DNA from: Rhizobiales bacterium TMED25
GTDB lineage: Bacteria; Pseudomonadota; Alphaproteobacteria; Rhizobiales; TMED25
Reading direction: 5' to 3'
Length of the DNA: 51,187 bases
Assembly (NCBI GenBank): GCA_002168075.1
Contig: NHCE01000007.1
Location: 105,548-156,734, forward strand
Below, piece by piece: positions 1 to 9,206 of this stretch. Position 1 is the first letter of the stretch; each line of letters starts with the position of its first letter. The notes beneath the pieces are model-generated. The model was not told the origin of the DNA and ran no database searches. It saw only the letters and a program-made list of their open reading frames with translations. Both the position numbers and the translations under genes were made by a program.

Positions 1-1028
1 AAAGAACGCCCAAGAATCTCAGCTTGTACACCCCATAATGTTGGGTTTTTTATAGTTAAAGTATTTTTGTATTTATTAAAATATTCATATGTTTTTTTCG
101 TATTATTTTTTTTATTAAGCCAATTGATTTTTAAGTAGTGAAATGATGAGTTATTTTTAAAATAGCTCTCAATTTTATAAAAATCATTAGCTATTACATT
201 TTTTTTATTTTTTAAATTTCTAGCAATAGTTGCAAGACTTTCATACTCAGTGCCAATGAATTTCGATACTTCATCCATTTCATCTAAGTCTCCTAGATAT
301 AACATTCTGTCAAATCTTTTAATATTATCATCTCTTGATATGCAAATATTGCAATAATTAATAAAACTTTGTTTTGCTTCAGCTGTAATTTTCATCATAT
401 GCCATGCGTAGTCATAGAACTCTTTTGCTTCTTTATATTCTTGAGATTTAAATTTACTTATTGAGTAGGCTAAATAACCATCTCCACTCAATGGTGGAAA
501 GGTCTTAAAATAATCAACTACAAATGCATCCTCAATAGGACCCATTATTATATAATTCTCAATTTTCTTCCTTATTTTTTCTGTGTCAGGCCAATCTTGA
601 TTATTCACAAGAAAATGATGCATTTCAGATAATTCTGGCTTCGTTTCATTAGATCGGAGTAAATACCAGCTAATAATTTTATGTGTTAATACATTTGAGT
701 AGTTATATTTTTCTACTAAGTTTGAAATTTCTTTATCAGAATATTTGTTATTATTTAAATTTTTAAAGATTTCATAAAATTCAGCATAATCATCCTTGGT
801 AATACTCATAATCTTCAAATTTTCTGCTTTATCTTTTGGTATGCTAAGATTTTCACCGGTTAAAGCGTAATGAGAGGGTTTCAATAGAGGAAATAATTCT
901 GTCTTGGCAAATGAATTAGATGAATTAAATAGAATAAATCCAATAAATAGAAAAAAAAGAATGCTCGCCATTTGAAAAACCGAATAAGAGCAGGTAAAAT
1001 AAAATTTGTTTAGATTTTTTAAGTGCAT
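1..1028 (-). CDS. Soluble lytic murein transglycosylase (Slt family), 5' part only
   Basis: An open frame on the minus strand runs without a stop from an ATG at 1028 off the left edge, giving about 342 residues. The N-terminus has lysines followed by a hydrophobic stretch and a Phe-Ala cleavage-like end, so it is exported. The body is helical and resembles the superhelical domain of Slt-type transglycosylases, with a motif like NNQDWPD (family N-P-D-W-P) followed by a basic helix, and PIEDAFVVDYFKTFPPLSGDGY. The catalytic lysozyme-like domain lies outside the window. Slt enzymes cleave peptidoglycan glycan strands in the periplasm. An alternative ATG at 971 gives a signal sequence lacking positive charges, so 1028 is preferred. 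Divergent pairing with dapA is common in alphaproteobacteria. Confidence 0.75.
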   Translation of the reverse strand, partial: MHLKNLNKFYFTCSYSVFQMASILFFLFIGFILFNSSNSFAKTELFPLLKPSHYALTGENLSIPKDKAENLKIMSITKDDYAEFYEIFKNLNNNKYSDKEISNLVEKYNYSNVLTHKIISWYLLRSNETKPELSEMHHFLVNNQDWPDTEKIRKKIENYIIMGPIEDAFVVDYFKTFPPLSGDGYLAYSISKFKSQEYKEAKEFYDYAWHMMKITAEAKQSFINYCNICISRDDNIKRFDRMLYLGDLDEMDEVSKFIGTEYESLATIARNLKNKKNVIANDFYKIESYFKNNSSFHYLKINWLNKKNNTKKTYEYFNKYKNTLTIKNPTLWGVQAEILGRS

Positions 1029-1105
1029 TGATTTATTTTTATAAAATTGTATTTATTGTTAATTATTGATATATTAATATTAAATAATGACATTGGAAAT
1101 AAATT

Positions 1106-1981
1106 ATGTTTAGTGGTTCTATTACAGCATTAGTAACTCCTTTTAAGGATGATAACTCTATAGATGAAACCAGTCTAATAAAACATATTAACTGGCAAAT
1201 TGAACAGGGAACAAATGGTTTTGTTCCTGTTGGAACTACGGGAGAATCACCTACATTATCTCATGCAGAACATAAAAAGGTTGTAGAAATTTGTATAGAC
1301 GCTGTTTCAAATCGTGTTCCTATTATTGCGGGTGCGGGCTCAAATAATACCGACGAAGCAATCGATTTTATACAACATGCCTCTTCTGTAGGTGCTAATG
1401 CAGCACTTGTTGTCACTCCATACTATAACAAACCTACCCAAGAAGGTTTATATGCACATTTCAAAAAATTAAATGATATTTCACAAATCCCAATCATTAT
1501 ATATAACATACCCGGAAGATGTGTAGTCGATATGTCAGTTGAAACTTTATCTAGACTAGCAAAATTAGACAAAATAATTGGAATTAAGGATGCAACAGCT
1601 GACATCTCGAGGGTAAGCTTGCAACGCCATAGTTTAGGTCAAGATTTTATCCAATTATCAGGTGAAGACATGACTGCACTTGCTTTAATGGCTCATGGTG
1701 GTCATGGCTGTATATCCGTTACATCTAACATTGCTCCAAAGCTTTGCTCAGATTTTCAATTGGCTTGTGGGCAAAAAAATTATATTGAAGCACTCAAAAT
1801 ACAAGATAAATTAACGCCACTTCACCAGGCCTTGTTTATAGAAACAAGTCCTGCTCCTGTTAAATATGGTATGAGTATATTAGGATTTTGTAGCGAGTCT
1901 GTCAGACTGCCTTTAGTCAAGATAATGGATGGAACAAAAAAAGCAGTAAAAGAAGCGATGGTTTTCGCAGAGCTTATCTAA
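1106..1981 (+). CDS. dapA: 4-hydroxy-tetrahydrodipicolinate synthase
   Basis: DapA condenses pyruvate with aspartate semialdehyde, the first committed step of lysine and diaminopimelate synthesis, in the cytoplasm. The 291 residues match the family length. GTTGES is at 43-48, the active-site tyrosine is Y133 in YNIPGR, and the Schiff-base lysine is K161 in GIKDAT; these fall at the same positions as in the E. coli enzyme. A TTGGA sequence precedes the ATG. It opens a plus-strand run and is followed 12 bases later by smpB, an arrangement common in alphaproteobacteria. Nothing is odd. Confidence 0.97.
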   Translation: MFSGSITALVTPFKDDNSIDETSLIKHINWQIEQGTNGFVPVGTTGESPTLSHAEHKKVVEICIDAVSNRVPIIAGAGSNNTDEAIDFIQHASSVGANAALVVTPYYNKPTQEGLYAHFKKLNDISQIPIIIYNIPGRCVVDMSVETLSRLAKLDKIIGIKDATADISRVSLQRHSLGQDFIQLSGEDMTALALMAHGGHGCISVTSNIAPKLCSDFQLACGQKNYIEALKIQDKLTPLHQALFIETSPAPVKYGMSILGFCSESVRLPLVKIMDGTKKAVKEAMVFAELI

Positions 1982-1993
1982 GGCATTTATTTA

Positions 1994-2458
1994 ATGCCTG
2001 AAAAAAATAGCAAAATTTTAGCACAAAATAGAAAAGCGAGATATAACTTCGAAATATTAGACACTTTAGAAGCTGGGATTATATTAACAGGTTCGGAGGT
2101 GAAATCTCTAAGATCAAGCAAAGTTAATATTACTGATACTTATGCGGCATCCGAAAAGGATGAAATTTTAATTCATAATTTACATATTGATGAGTATAAA
2201 AATAGTAGCCAATTAAAACATAATCCACGGCGTATAAAAAAATTATTACTTCACAAAAGAGAAATAAAAAAAATACAAGGTTTAGTTGATCAAAAAGGTC
2301 TTACCATAATACCCCTCAAAATATATTTTAATAGTACTGGTATCGCAAAATTACAGATAGCAATAGCTCGGGGAAAGAAAATTTTCGATAAGCGTGAAAC
2401 AGAAAAGCAAAGAGATTGGGATAGAAGTAAGCAGAGATTAATGAAAAATAATCTATAA
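1994..2458 (+). CDS. smpB: SsrA-binding protein SmpB
   Basis: SmpB binds tmRNA and delivers it to stalled ribosomes for trans-translation. The 154-residue protein has the family core EAGIILTGSEVKSLR at about 26-40 and the basic C-terminal tail DKRETEKQRDWDRSK near 132-146, which enters the decoding centre. It starts 12 bases after dapA and is probably co-transcribed with it. No tmRNA gene was recognised in this window. Confidence 0.96.
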   Translation: MPEKNSKILAQNRKARYNFEILDTLEAGIILTGSEVKSLRSSKVNITDTYAASEKDEILIHNLHIDEYKNSSQLKHNPRRIKKLLLHKREIKKIQGLVDQKGLTIIPLKIYFNSTGIAKLQIAIARGKKIFDKRETEKQRDWDRSKQRLMKNNL

Positions 2459-2535
2459 TTTGCTATTTTTATGATTTTTACATTGCTTATTTGGCAAAAT
2501 ATATATAATTATTACAACAGTAAGGAGATTTATTA

Positions 2536-2940
2536 ATGGCAAGAGTCACAGTCGAAGATTGTATTGAAAAAGTAGCGAACCGATTTGATTTAGTTTTAGT
2601 AGCAAGCCATCGTGCTAGAATGATAGCTGGAGGCGCTGAAATCACTATACCTAAGGATAATGATAAGGACCCAGTTGTTGCATTAAGGGAAATTGCTGAT
2701 AGTCAAGTTACACCGGAGGATCTTCGAGAAGAGCTTATACATTCACTTCAGAAACATGTGGAAGTTGACGAACCAGAAGATGATGCCGCTCCATCAGTAG
2801 AACCTCTAGATACAAATATCTTTGGTGATAATGTTGATCAGATTGAAGAAGATAGTGAAAGAATGTCCGAGGAAGAATTGCTAAGGGGTATGGAAAAAGC
2901 TATTGCAGCAGATAGCGGTTATAAACCTCCGAGGATTTAA
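2536..2940 (+). CDS. rpoZ: RNA polymerase omega subunit
   Basis: Omega helps fold and stabilise the beta' subunit of RNA polymerase. The N-terminal third ([20 protein letters not shown], then a helix with [10 protein letters not shown]) is the conserved omega core. The last 50 or so residues are acidic and variable, as in other alphaproteobacterial omegas, making the protein 134 residues. A good ribosome binding site, AAGGAG, lies before the ATG. It sits immediately upstream of the (p)ppGpp synthetase gene, as in many proteobacteria. Confidence 0.95.
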   Translation: MARVTVEDCIEKVANRFDLVLVASHRARMIAGGAEITIPKDNDKDPVVALREIADSQVTPEDLREELIHSLQKHVEVDEPEDDAAPSVEPLDTNIFGDNVDQIEEDSERMSEEELLRGMEKAIAADSGYKPPRI

Positions 2941-3007
2941 TTTTTTTATTTAACTTTTCACCTACTATAAATATAATACTATATAATCTATATTTTATGG
3001 TATTTAA

Positions 3008-5134
3008 ATGCTAACTGAAAATCAGCTAATTGATAGTATTTGCGAATATAATCCCTCGACAAACAAAGTTTTAATAAATAAAGCTTTTAGTTTAGCTGAA
3101 AATGCTCATCAGAATCAAAAAAGAATATCAGGTGATCCTTATATCTCACATCCATTAGAAGTAGCAAAAATTCTGACAGAATATAAGCTTGATGATTCAA
3201 CAATTATTACTGCTCTTTTGCATGATACAATTGAAGATACTGATTTAACGCTTGGCGAGGTTAAAAAACAATTTGGAGCTGAAATAGCAGATTTAGTCGA
3301 TGGTCTAACTAAAATTGGGAAATTAAATTTATTTACTAAAGAAGCAGAGCAGGCTGAAAATTTTCGAAAACTTATTTTGGCAATGTCAAATGATGTTCGC
3401 GTATTGATTGTAAAGCTGGCAGATAGATTGCATAATATGCGTACTATTAATTACTTACCCCAAGACAAAAGATTAGTTATTGCAAAAGAAACTATTGAAA
3501 TTTATGCACCACTCTCCGGTAGACTAGGTATACAGTCTTTAAAGGAAGAACTTGAAGAATTATCTTTTGAAGTCATAAATTCAAAAGCGCGAAAGGTAAT
3601 ATTAGAAAAGCTTCATTCTCTTGCATCCGACTCGAGTGAGTTGATCTCAGGAATACAAAAAGAATTATCAAAAGAAATTTTAAAGCATAAAATAAAATTT
3701 TCAATTGAGGGCAGAGAAAAGAAGCCATATTCAATTTGGCATAAGATGGAGAGGAAATCAATCTCACTCGAGCAACTATCTGATATTTATGGGTTTCGGA
3801 TAATTTTAAATTCCATAGATGATTGTTATAGGATTATTGGTATTGTGCACCAAAAATGGAATGCAATACCGGGTAGGTTTAAAGATTATATATCAACTCC
3901 AAAAATAAATGATTATCAATCTATACATACAACCATTTTAGGTCCAGAGAATAATAGAATAGAATTACAAATTCGAACAAGTGACATGCACGATGTTGCG
4001 GAAAGGGGTGTTGCAGCACATAGAAATTATAAAGATAAGAGTTTAGATAAAGAAAAGCATACTTACCCTTGGTTAGAAGATTTGTTAGAAATGTTAGAGC
4101 AGGGGGAAAGTTCAGAAGATTTCCTTGAAAATACAAAATTAGAGTTATTTCAAGATCAAGTTTTTTGCTTTACACCAAAAGGTAGAATCATTGCTTTGCC
4201 GCCTCGTGCTACGCCAATTGATTTTGCATTTGAGGTTCATACGGATATTGGAATGAAGTGTATTGGTTGCAGAATTAACGGTATTAATTCACCCCTCTAT
4301 ACAGAACTATTAAATGGGGATGAAATACAAATAATTACCGATGAAAAATCGCTCCCTCCAATGGCTTGGGAAAAAATTGCCATGACTGGAAAAGCTAAAT
4401 TAGCAATAAGAAGAATTAATAAGGAAAAAATCAAGAATCAGTATTCAGAATTAGGTAAAGAAATACTAGATAAGCATATTAAAGTTTATGCAAAAGTAAA
4501 AAAGATAGATAACATGAAGGATTTTTGTTCAAGGTTTGGATTAAACTCAATTGATGATTTTTATAGCAAGGTTGGTAGGGGCGAAATCAATCACGAAATG
4601 ATACTAAAAGCATTTTCTAAATTAAAGATTTTAGATAATTCTGAAGAAATGAATTTAGAGAATGATATTCAGGTCAATGGATTAAGCATTCCTGTTCGAG
4701 GTTTTGATAGGAATATTCCTTTTAGATTTGCTGAAGATAGCAGGGTAGTCCCTGGAGATAAGATCTTTGGGATATTAGATAGCGACTCTGGTATCATAAT
4801 ATATTCTAAACAGTCTAAGAACCTGAATAAACACGGTAAAGATGTCAATTCATATATAGATTTAACTTGGGATATAGATAATAGTTTAACAGAAAGATTT
4901 ACAGCAAGAATAATGATTGACTGTAAGAATCAAGTTGGTGCTTTGGCAAAAATATCAAGAGCAATTGGTCTATCAAACGCAAATATTGAGAACCTAAAAT
5001 TAGTTTCACGATCAAGTGATTTTTACAAGTTGGATATAGATCTTGGTGTTTATAATTTGTCGCATTTGAATCTCATGATTAGCTCAGTTAGAAAGCTTCC
5101 AGTTGTACACAGAGTTGTAAGAGTTATGGATTAA
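3008..5134 (+). CDS. Bifunctional (p)ppGpp synthetase/hydrolase (RelA/SpoT, Rsh)
   Basis: This 708-residue enzyme makes and degrades the alarmone (p)ppGpp. The N-terminal HD hydrolase domain is intact (YISHPLEVA near 45-53, HDTIED at 72-77). The synthetase domain follows (GREKKPYSIWHKM 235-247, NDYQSIHT 301-308, IELQIRTSDMHD near 318-329), then a TGS domain (about 383-445) and a C-terminal ACT domain (about 630-705). The RFKD motif at 290-293 is the RXKD form typical of bifunctional Rsh proteins rather than the EXDD form of monofunctional RelA. One long RSH is usual for alphaproteobacteria. Known names are rsh, relA or spoT. Confidence 0.95.
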   Translation: MLTENQLIDSICEYNPSTNKVLINKAFSLAENAHQNQKRISGDPYISHPLEVAKILTEYKLDDSTIITALLHDTIEDTDLTLGEVKKQFGAEIADLVDGLTKIGKLNLFTKEAEQAENFRKLILAMSNDVRVLIVKLADRLHNMRTINYLPQDKRLVIAKETIEIYAPLSGRLGIQSLKEELEELSFEVINSKARKVILEKLHSLASDSSELISGIQKELSKEILKHKIKFSIEGREKKPYSIWHKMERKSISLEQLSDIYGFRIILNSIDDCYRIIGIVHQKWNAIPGRFKDYISTPKINDYQSIHTTILGPENNRIELQIRTSDMHDVAERGVAAHRNYKDKSLDKEKHTYPWLEDLLEMLEQGESSEDFLENTKLELFQDQVFCFTPKGRIIALPPRATPIDFAFEVHTDIGMKCIGCRINGINSPLYTELLNGDEIQIITDEKSLPPMAWEKIAMTGKAKLAIRRINKEKIKNQYSELGKEILDKHIKVYAKVKKIDNMKDFCSRFGLNSIDDFYSKVGRGEINHEMILKAFSKLKILDNSEEMNLENDIQVNGLSIPVRGFDRNIPFRFAEDSRVVPGDKIFGILDSDSGIIIYSKQSKNLNKHGKDVNSYIDLTWDIDNSLTERFTARIMIDCKNQVGALAKISRAIGLSNANIENLKLVSRSSDFYKLDIDLGVYNLSHLNLMISSVRKLPVVHRVVRVMD

Positions 5135-5148
5135 AACAGAGGTAAACG

Positions 5149-5730
5149 ATGCAACATGACGAAATCTTAAATAAATTTATAGAAGCTGAGGCTTTATTGG
5201 AAGGACATTTTATATTAAGTTCAGGCTTGCACTCTGCTAAATATATTCAATGTGCAAGAGTTATGATGCATCCAGAAATTGCGTACATGCTATGCCAGGC
5301 CCTAGTAAAAAAAATCAAAGAAAAAATTAATAATATTGAAGTTGTTGCTTCACCTGCAATGGGGGGTGTTATTGTTGGCTACGAAATTGCAAGGCAGTTA
5401 GGTGTACCTGCTGTTTTCTTTGAGAGAGTAGAAGGTAAATTTTGTTTACGAAGAGGCTTTAACATAAGTCGCAATGCCAGATGCCTTATGGTGGAAGATA
5501 TTATCACTACAGGTTTATCCTCTCGAGAGTGTATATCAGCAATTAAGGATTATAGTAAAAATGTCATTGGTGCTACTTGTCTAGTAGATAGATCAATGGG
5601 TAATACAGATTTAGGGGTTGAGCTTGTGTCGCTAACTCAACTTAAAATTGAAACATACAAAAAACAAGATATTCCTAAGTGGCTACAAGCGATCCCTGTT
5701 ACAAAACCCGGAAGTAGAGATCTAAAATAA
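5149..5730 (+). CDS. pyrE: Orotate phosphoribosyltransferase
   Basis: PyrE transfers phosphoribose from PRPP to orotate, giving OMP in pyrimidine synthesis. The PRPP-binding motif is VEDIITTG at 115-122, and the flexible-loop and base-binding region includes FERVEGKFCLRRGF near 91-104. The length of 193 residues is normal for the alphaproteobacterial form. A GAGG ribosome binding site precedes the ATG. It follows rsh by 14 bases and precedes pdxJ by 2 bases, so it is almost certainly in the same transcript. Confidence 0.95.
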   Translation: MQHDEILNKFIEAEALLEGHFILSSGLHSAKYIQCARVMMHPEIAYMLCQALVKKIKEKINNIEVVASPAMGGVIVGYEIARQLGVPAVFFERVEGKFCLRRGFNISRNARCLMVEDIITTGLSSRECISAIKDYSKNVIGATCLVDRSMGNTDLGVELVSLTQLKIETYKKQDIPKWLQAIPVTKPGSRDLK

Positions 5731-5732
5731 AA

Positions 5733-6476
5733 ATGAACAATAAATATCTCAGATTAGGTGTAAACATTGACCATGTTGCGACAATTCGAAACGCTCGAGG
5801 TGGCATTCATCCTGATCCACTTAAGGCAGCACAAGTAGCTTATCAAGCGGGGGCAGATGGTATTACTGCCCATTTAAGAGAAGATAGGCGGCATATAAGT
5901 GATAAAGATATAGCCAGATTAATAGAAGATATTGGTCTTCCATTAAATTTAGAGATGGCGCCTACAATTGAGATGCTAAATATAGCAATTAAGCACAAAC
6001 CACATGCATGTTGTTTAGTTCCCGAAAAAAGGCAGGAAGTAACGACTGAAGGGGGGTTAGATATAGATTCTCATTATGATAGAATTAAAAATTGTATTGA
6101 AAAATTAAAAGAAAATGAGATTCGGGTTTCACTTTTTATTGATCCAAATAAAAAATATATTGAAAAGGCAAAGGAACTTGGAGCGGATATTGTTGAAATC
6201 CATACCGGAACATTTGCTGAAATTTATAATAAAAATAAAAACAATTATCAGCAAGAAATAGCAAAAATCAATGATATCGCAAATTATGCATATGATATTG
6301 GTTTAGAGGTCCATGCCGGCCATGGCTTAAACTATGAGACAACTGAAATCATATCAAAAATATCGGTACTTATGGAGTTGAATATTGGTCACTTTATTAT
6401 AGGTGAATCAGTTTTTGATGGTCTAGATTGTGTTATTAAAAGAATGCGAGCTATTATTAATAATGCGAGAAAATAG
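5733..6476 (+). CDS. pdxJ: Pyridoxine 5'-phosphate synthase
   Basis: PdxJ closes the pyridoxine ring from 1-deoxyxylulose 5-phosphate and 3-amino-2-oxopropyl phosphate, the last step of the DXP-dependent vitamin B6 route. The 247-residue TIM barrel has the signature LGVNIDHVATIRNARGG at the N-terminus and HLREDRRHI near 47-55. The AHLREDRRH and EMAP segments match the family. The pdxJ-acpS-lepB-rnc-era order is widely conserved in proteobacteria. Confidence 0.96.
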   Translation: MNNKYLRLGVNIDHVATIRNARGGIHPDPLKAAQVAYQAGADGITAHLREDRRHISDKDIARLIEDIGLPLNLEMAPTIEMLNIAIKHKPHACCLVPEKRQEVTTEGGLDIDSHYDRIKNCIEKLKENEIRVSLFIDPNKKYIEKAKELGADIVEIHTGTFAEIYNKNKNNYQQEIAKINDIANYAYDIGLEVHAGHGLNYETTEIISKISVLMELNIGHFIIGESVFDGLDCVIKRMRAIINNARK

Positions 6477-6484
6477 AGAGTATT

Positions 6485-6892
6485 ATGATTATTGGTATTG
6501 GTACAGATATTATAGATATAAAAAGAATTGAAAAAACGATAGATAGATTTAAATCAAGATTTAAAGTTAGAGTGTTTACTGATCAAGAGGTTGCAAGGTG
6601 TGAGAGTAGAATACTCAGCACTAACTCGTACGCAAAAAGATATGCTGCGAAAGAAGCTTGTTCCAAGGCTCTTGGAACAGGTTTTCGAAAGGGAGTATAT
6701 TGGAAGGATATTGAAATATTAAATAACCGATATGGTAAGCCTGAAATATTTTTGCATAATGGTGCAAAAAAAAGATTAGATTTCTTAATTCCGCAGGGTG
6801 CTATTGGCAAAGTTGATTTAAGTATTACAGATGAATATCCATACGCTCAGGCAACAGTGATAATAACAACCGAAATGTTAAGTTATGGATGA
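6485..6892 (+). CDS. acpS: Holo-[acyl-carrier-protein] synthase
   Basis: AcpS transfers the 4'-phosphopantetheine arm from CoA to acyl carrier protein. The 135-residue protein has the two family motifs: IGIGTDIIDIKRIE at the start, with the metal-binding aspartate D8, and RYAAKEACSKALGTG around 53-67. Its stop lies inside the start of lepB in the sequence ATGGATGA, an 8-base overlap suggesting translational coupling. Confidence 0.96.
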   Translation: MIIGIGTDIIDIKRIEKTIDRFKSRFKVRVFTDQEVARCESRILSTNSYAKRYAAKEACSKALGTGFRKGVYWKDIEILNNRYGKPEIFLHNGAKKRLDFLIPQGAIGKVDLSITDEYPYAQATVIITTEMLSYG

Positions 6893-7616
6893 GAAGAAAA
6901 AAAATATAATTAAAGATAACTTAAGAACGATTATATCCGCAATTTTAATTGCTTTTTTTATCAGAACGTTCCTACTGCAACCATTTACAATACCATCTGG
7001 CTCTATGTTACCAAATTTATTGGTTGGGGACTATTTGTTCGTTTCAAAATACTCATATGGTTATTCAAAATATTCCATCCCATTTTCTCCCAATATTATC
7101 AGCGGCCGTTTGTTTGGTAGGGAACCAACAAGGGGAGATGTTGCTGTCTTTAGGCTGCCTAAAGATACAAGCATTGATTATATAAAAAGAATAATTGGAT
7201 TGCCAGGTGATACTGTAAAAGTCCTAAAAGGAGTCGTTTATGTAAACAATCGACCACTAGATCAATCATTGTTTGAAACAGATTATAAGTATTATAAATA
7301 TTATAATCCAGATAAAGTTTTGATAGAGAGTATTGAGGACAAATCATATGTGACGCTTAATTTAGATAGTGAAAGTATTGGGGATAATACAGGTACTTAT
7401 ATAGTTCCAAAAAATCACTATTTTATGATGGGTGACAATCGTGATAACTCGCTAGACTCACGTTTTATAGAACAAGTTGGGTATGTGCCATACGAGAATT
7501 TAATTGGTAGAGCTGAGTTTTTATTCTTTTCATCTGATAGATCAATCCCTCTTTGGAAAATATGGCAATGGCATAAGAAATATAGACTTGATAGAGTTTT
7601 TAAGAAAATAAGATAA
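6885..7616 (+). CDS. lepB: Signal peptidase I
   Basis: LepB cleaves signal peptides from exported proteins at the outer face of the inner membrane. One hydrophobic anchor spans about residues 14-33. The catalytic serine is S40 in PSGSMLPNL, and the general-base lysine is K101 in DYIKRIIGLPGD. The downstream signature GDNRDNSLDSR is at 184-194. The length (243) is typical for alphaproteobacteria. It overlaps acpS by 8 bases and precedes rnc by 2 bases. Confidence 0.96.
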   Translation: MDEKKKNIIKDNLRTIISAILIAFFIRTFLLQPFTIPSGSMLPNLLVGDYLFVSKYSYGYSKYSIPFSPNIISGRLFGREPTRGDVAVFRLPKDTSIDYIKRIIGLPGDTVKVLKGVVYVNNRPLDQSLFETDYKYYKYYNPDKVLIESIEDKSYVTLNLDSESIGDNTGTYIVPKNHYFMMGDNRDNSLDSRFIEQVGYVPYENLIGRAEFLFFSSDRSIPLWKIWQWHKKYRLDRVFKKIR

Positions 7617-7618
7617 CT

Positions 7619-8305
7619 ATGATAGATAATAAAAAACTTTTTGAGGATATATCATATAGATTCGATGATCTTGGACTATTAAAAGACGCCCTCACTCATA
7701 CAAATAACTCAAAGAAAAAAAATTTAAAATTCCAAAGGTTAGAATTTTTAGGTGATAGAATTCTTGGTCTAGCTATTGCTGATATTCTCTTTCGTAAATT
7801 CGTCAATGAGTCTGAGGGCGATCTCACAAGGAGAATGCACACTTTGGTGAATGAAGAAACTCTGGCTAAAATTGCAAAAGAAATAAATATAGGGGAGCAT
7901 ATAATTCTTAGTTACAATGAAGAAAAGGCAGGAGGTAGAAACAAAAATACTATATTAGCAGATACCCTTGAGGCAATTATTGCTGCTATATATCTTGATA
8001 AAGGCTACACATTTGTTTTTGAATTTGTATCTCAGCATTGGGACAAATATGTGTTAGAAGAAACAACTCCACCAATCGACCCTAAAACCAAACTCCAAGA
8101 ATGGTGTCAGAGCAAAGGTTTTAATCTACCATTATACAATCAAGTTGAGAAGTCTGGACCAGACCATAGTCCAGAATTTATCATAAAGGTTGTTATTAAC
8201 GCTGAATTCGAAATTGAAGGATTAGGCTTAACAAAAAAACAAGCTGAAAGGAAAGCCGCATCGAATGCCCTTTTAAGTGAATATGTGTTAAATTATGAAA
8301 AGTAG
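7619..8305 (+). CDS. rnc: Ribonuclease III
   Basis: RNase III cuts double-stranded RNA and processes the rRNA precursor. The nuclease domain carries the signature RLEFLGDRIL at 40-49, with catalytic D46 and E118 (in ADTLEAI). A double-stranded RNA-binding domain occupies about 155-225 (DPKTKLQEWCQSKGF to KQAERKAASNALL). The 228 residues are the normal length. It overlaps era by 11 bases, an arrangement conserved in many bacteria. Confidence 0.97.
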   Translation: MIDNKKLFEDISYRFDDLGLLKDALTHTNNSKKKNLKFQRLEFLGDRILGLAIADILFRKFVNESEGDLTRRMHTLVNEETLAKIAKEINIGEHIILSYNEEKAGGRNKNTILADTLEAIIAAIYLDKGYTFVFEFVSQHWDKYVLEETTPPIDPKTKLQEWCQSKGFNLPLYNQVEKSGPDHSPEFIIKVVINAEFEIEGLGLTKKQAERKAASNALLSEYVLNYEK

Positions 8306-9164
8306 TACTAAATGTGGATATGTTGCAATTATAGGCTTACCAAATGTAGGCAAGTCAACTCTTTTAAATGCAATGGTGCTTAAGAAGATATCGATTGTTA
8401 CTCATAAAGTTCAGACAACTAGGACACAAATTCAAGCAATACTATCAAAGGACTGCTCTCAGGTCATTTTTATTGATACACCAGGTATATTTCAGCCAAG
8501 AAAACAAAAAGAAAAAGCCTTAGTAAGAGAAGCTTGGAAAAGTCTGGATCTGGCTGATGTAATAATATTTGTCCACGATGCGACAAAAGATATGAAGGAA
8601 GAGTCGCTATCTCTTCTTAGAGAGATAAGTGATAATAAGATAGAATTAATAGTAGTTCTAAATAAAATAGATCTTGTTGATAAAGAGAAGTTATTAAATT
8701 TAATAGATGTAATAAAAGTCAAAAATGGTGCAAGCAATATCCATCTCATTTCAGCCCTGAAATATGATGGAGTGGTTGGTCTCATTGACGACGTTAAAAA
8801 TAAAATTCCAATTGGAGAGTGGATTTATTCAAAAGAAATTTCAACCAATATATCTGACAGATCAATTGCTGAAGAATTCACTCGGGAGAAAATTTACCAA
8901 TATGTTCATAAGGAGATTCCATATTCAATAATTATTGAAACCGAGAATTGGAATGAAAAAAGTAAGAATGTAGTTCAGATTCATCAAAATATTTATGTCA
9001 CAGCTAATAATCATAAGAAAATATTACTTGGAAAAAATGGTGAAAAGATAAAAAAAATATCAATTGAGTCTAGACTTGATATTGAGAGTTATTTAAATAA
9101 GAAGGTACATCTATTTTTATATATAAAGCTTAGAAAAAATAATTATATTTCTAGCATTTCATAA
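8295..9164 (+). CDS. era: GTPase Era
   Basis: Era is an essential GTPase that binds the 3' end of 16S rRNA during small-subunit assembly. The GTPase motifs are G1 GLPNVGKS at 14-21, G3 DTPG at 61-64 and G4 NKID at 123-126. A KH RNA-binding domain near the C-terminus includes ILLGKNGEKIKKI. The start lies inside the end of rnc, so the two are probably translationally coupled. Confidence 0.97.
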   Translation: MKSSTKCGYVAIIGLPNVGKSTLLNAMVLKKISIVTHKVQTTRTQIQAILSKDCSQVIFIDTPGIFQPRKQKEKALVREAWKSLDLADVIIFVHDATKDMKEESLSLLREISDNKIELIVVLNKIDLVDKEKLLNLIDVIKVKNGASNIHLISALKYDGVVGLIDDVKNKIPIGEWIYSKEISTNISDRSIAEEFTREKIYQYVHKEIPYSIIIETENWNEKSKNVVQIHQNIYVTANNHKKILLGKNGEKIKKISIESRLDIESYLNKKVHLFLYIKLRKNNYISSIS

Positions 9165-9206
9165 AATCAGTATTAGTTCCAAATATAACTTAGGAAAGAC
9201 TATTTA

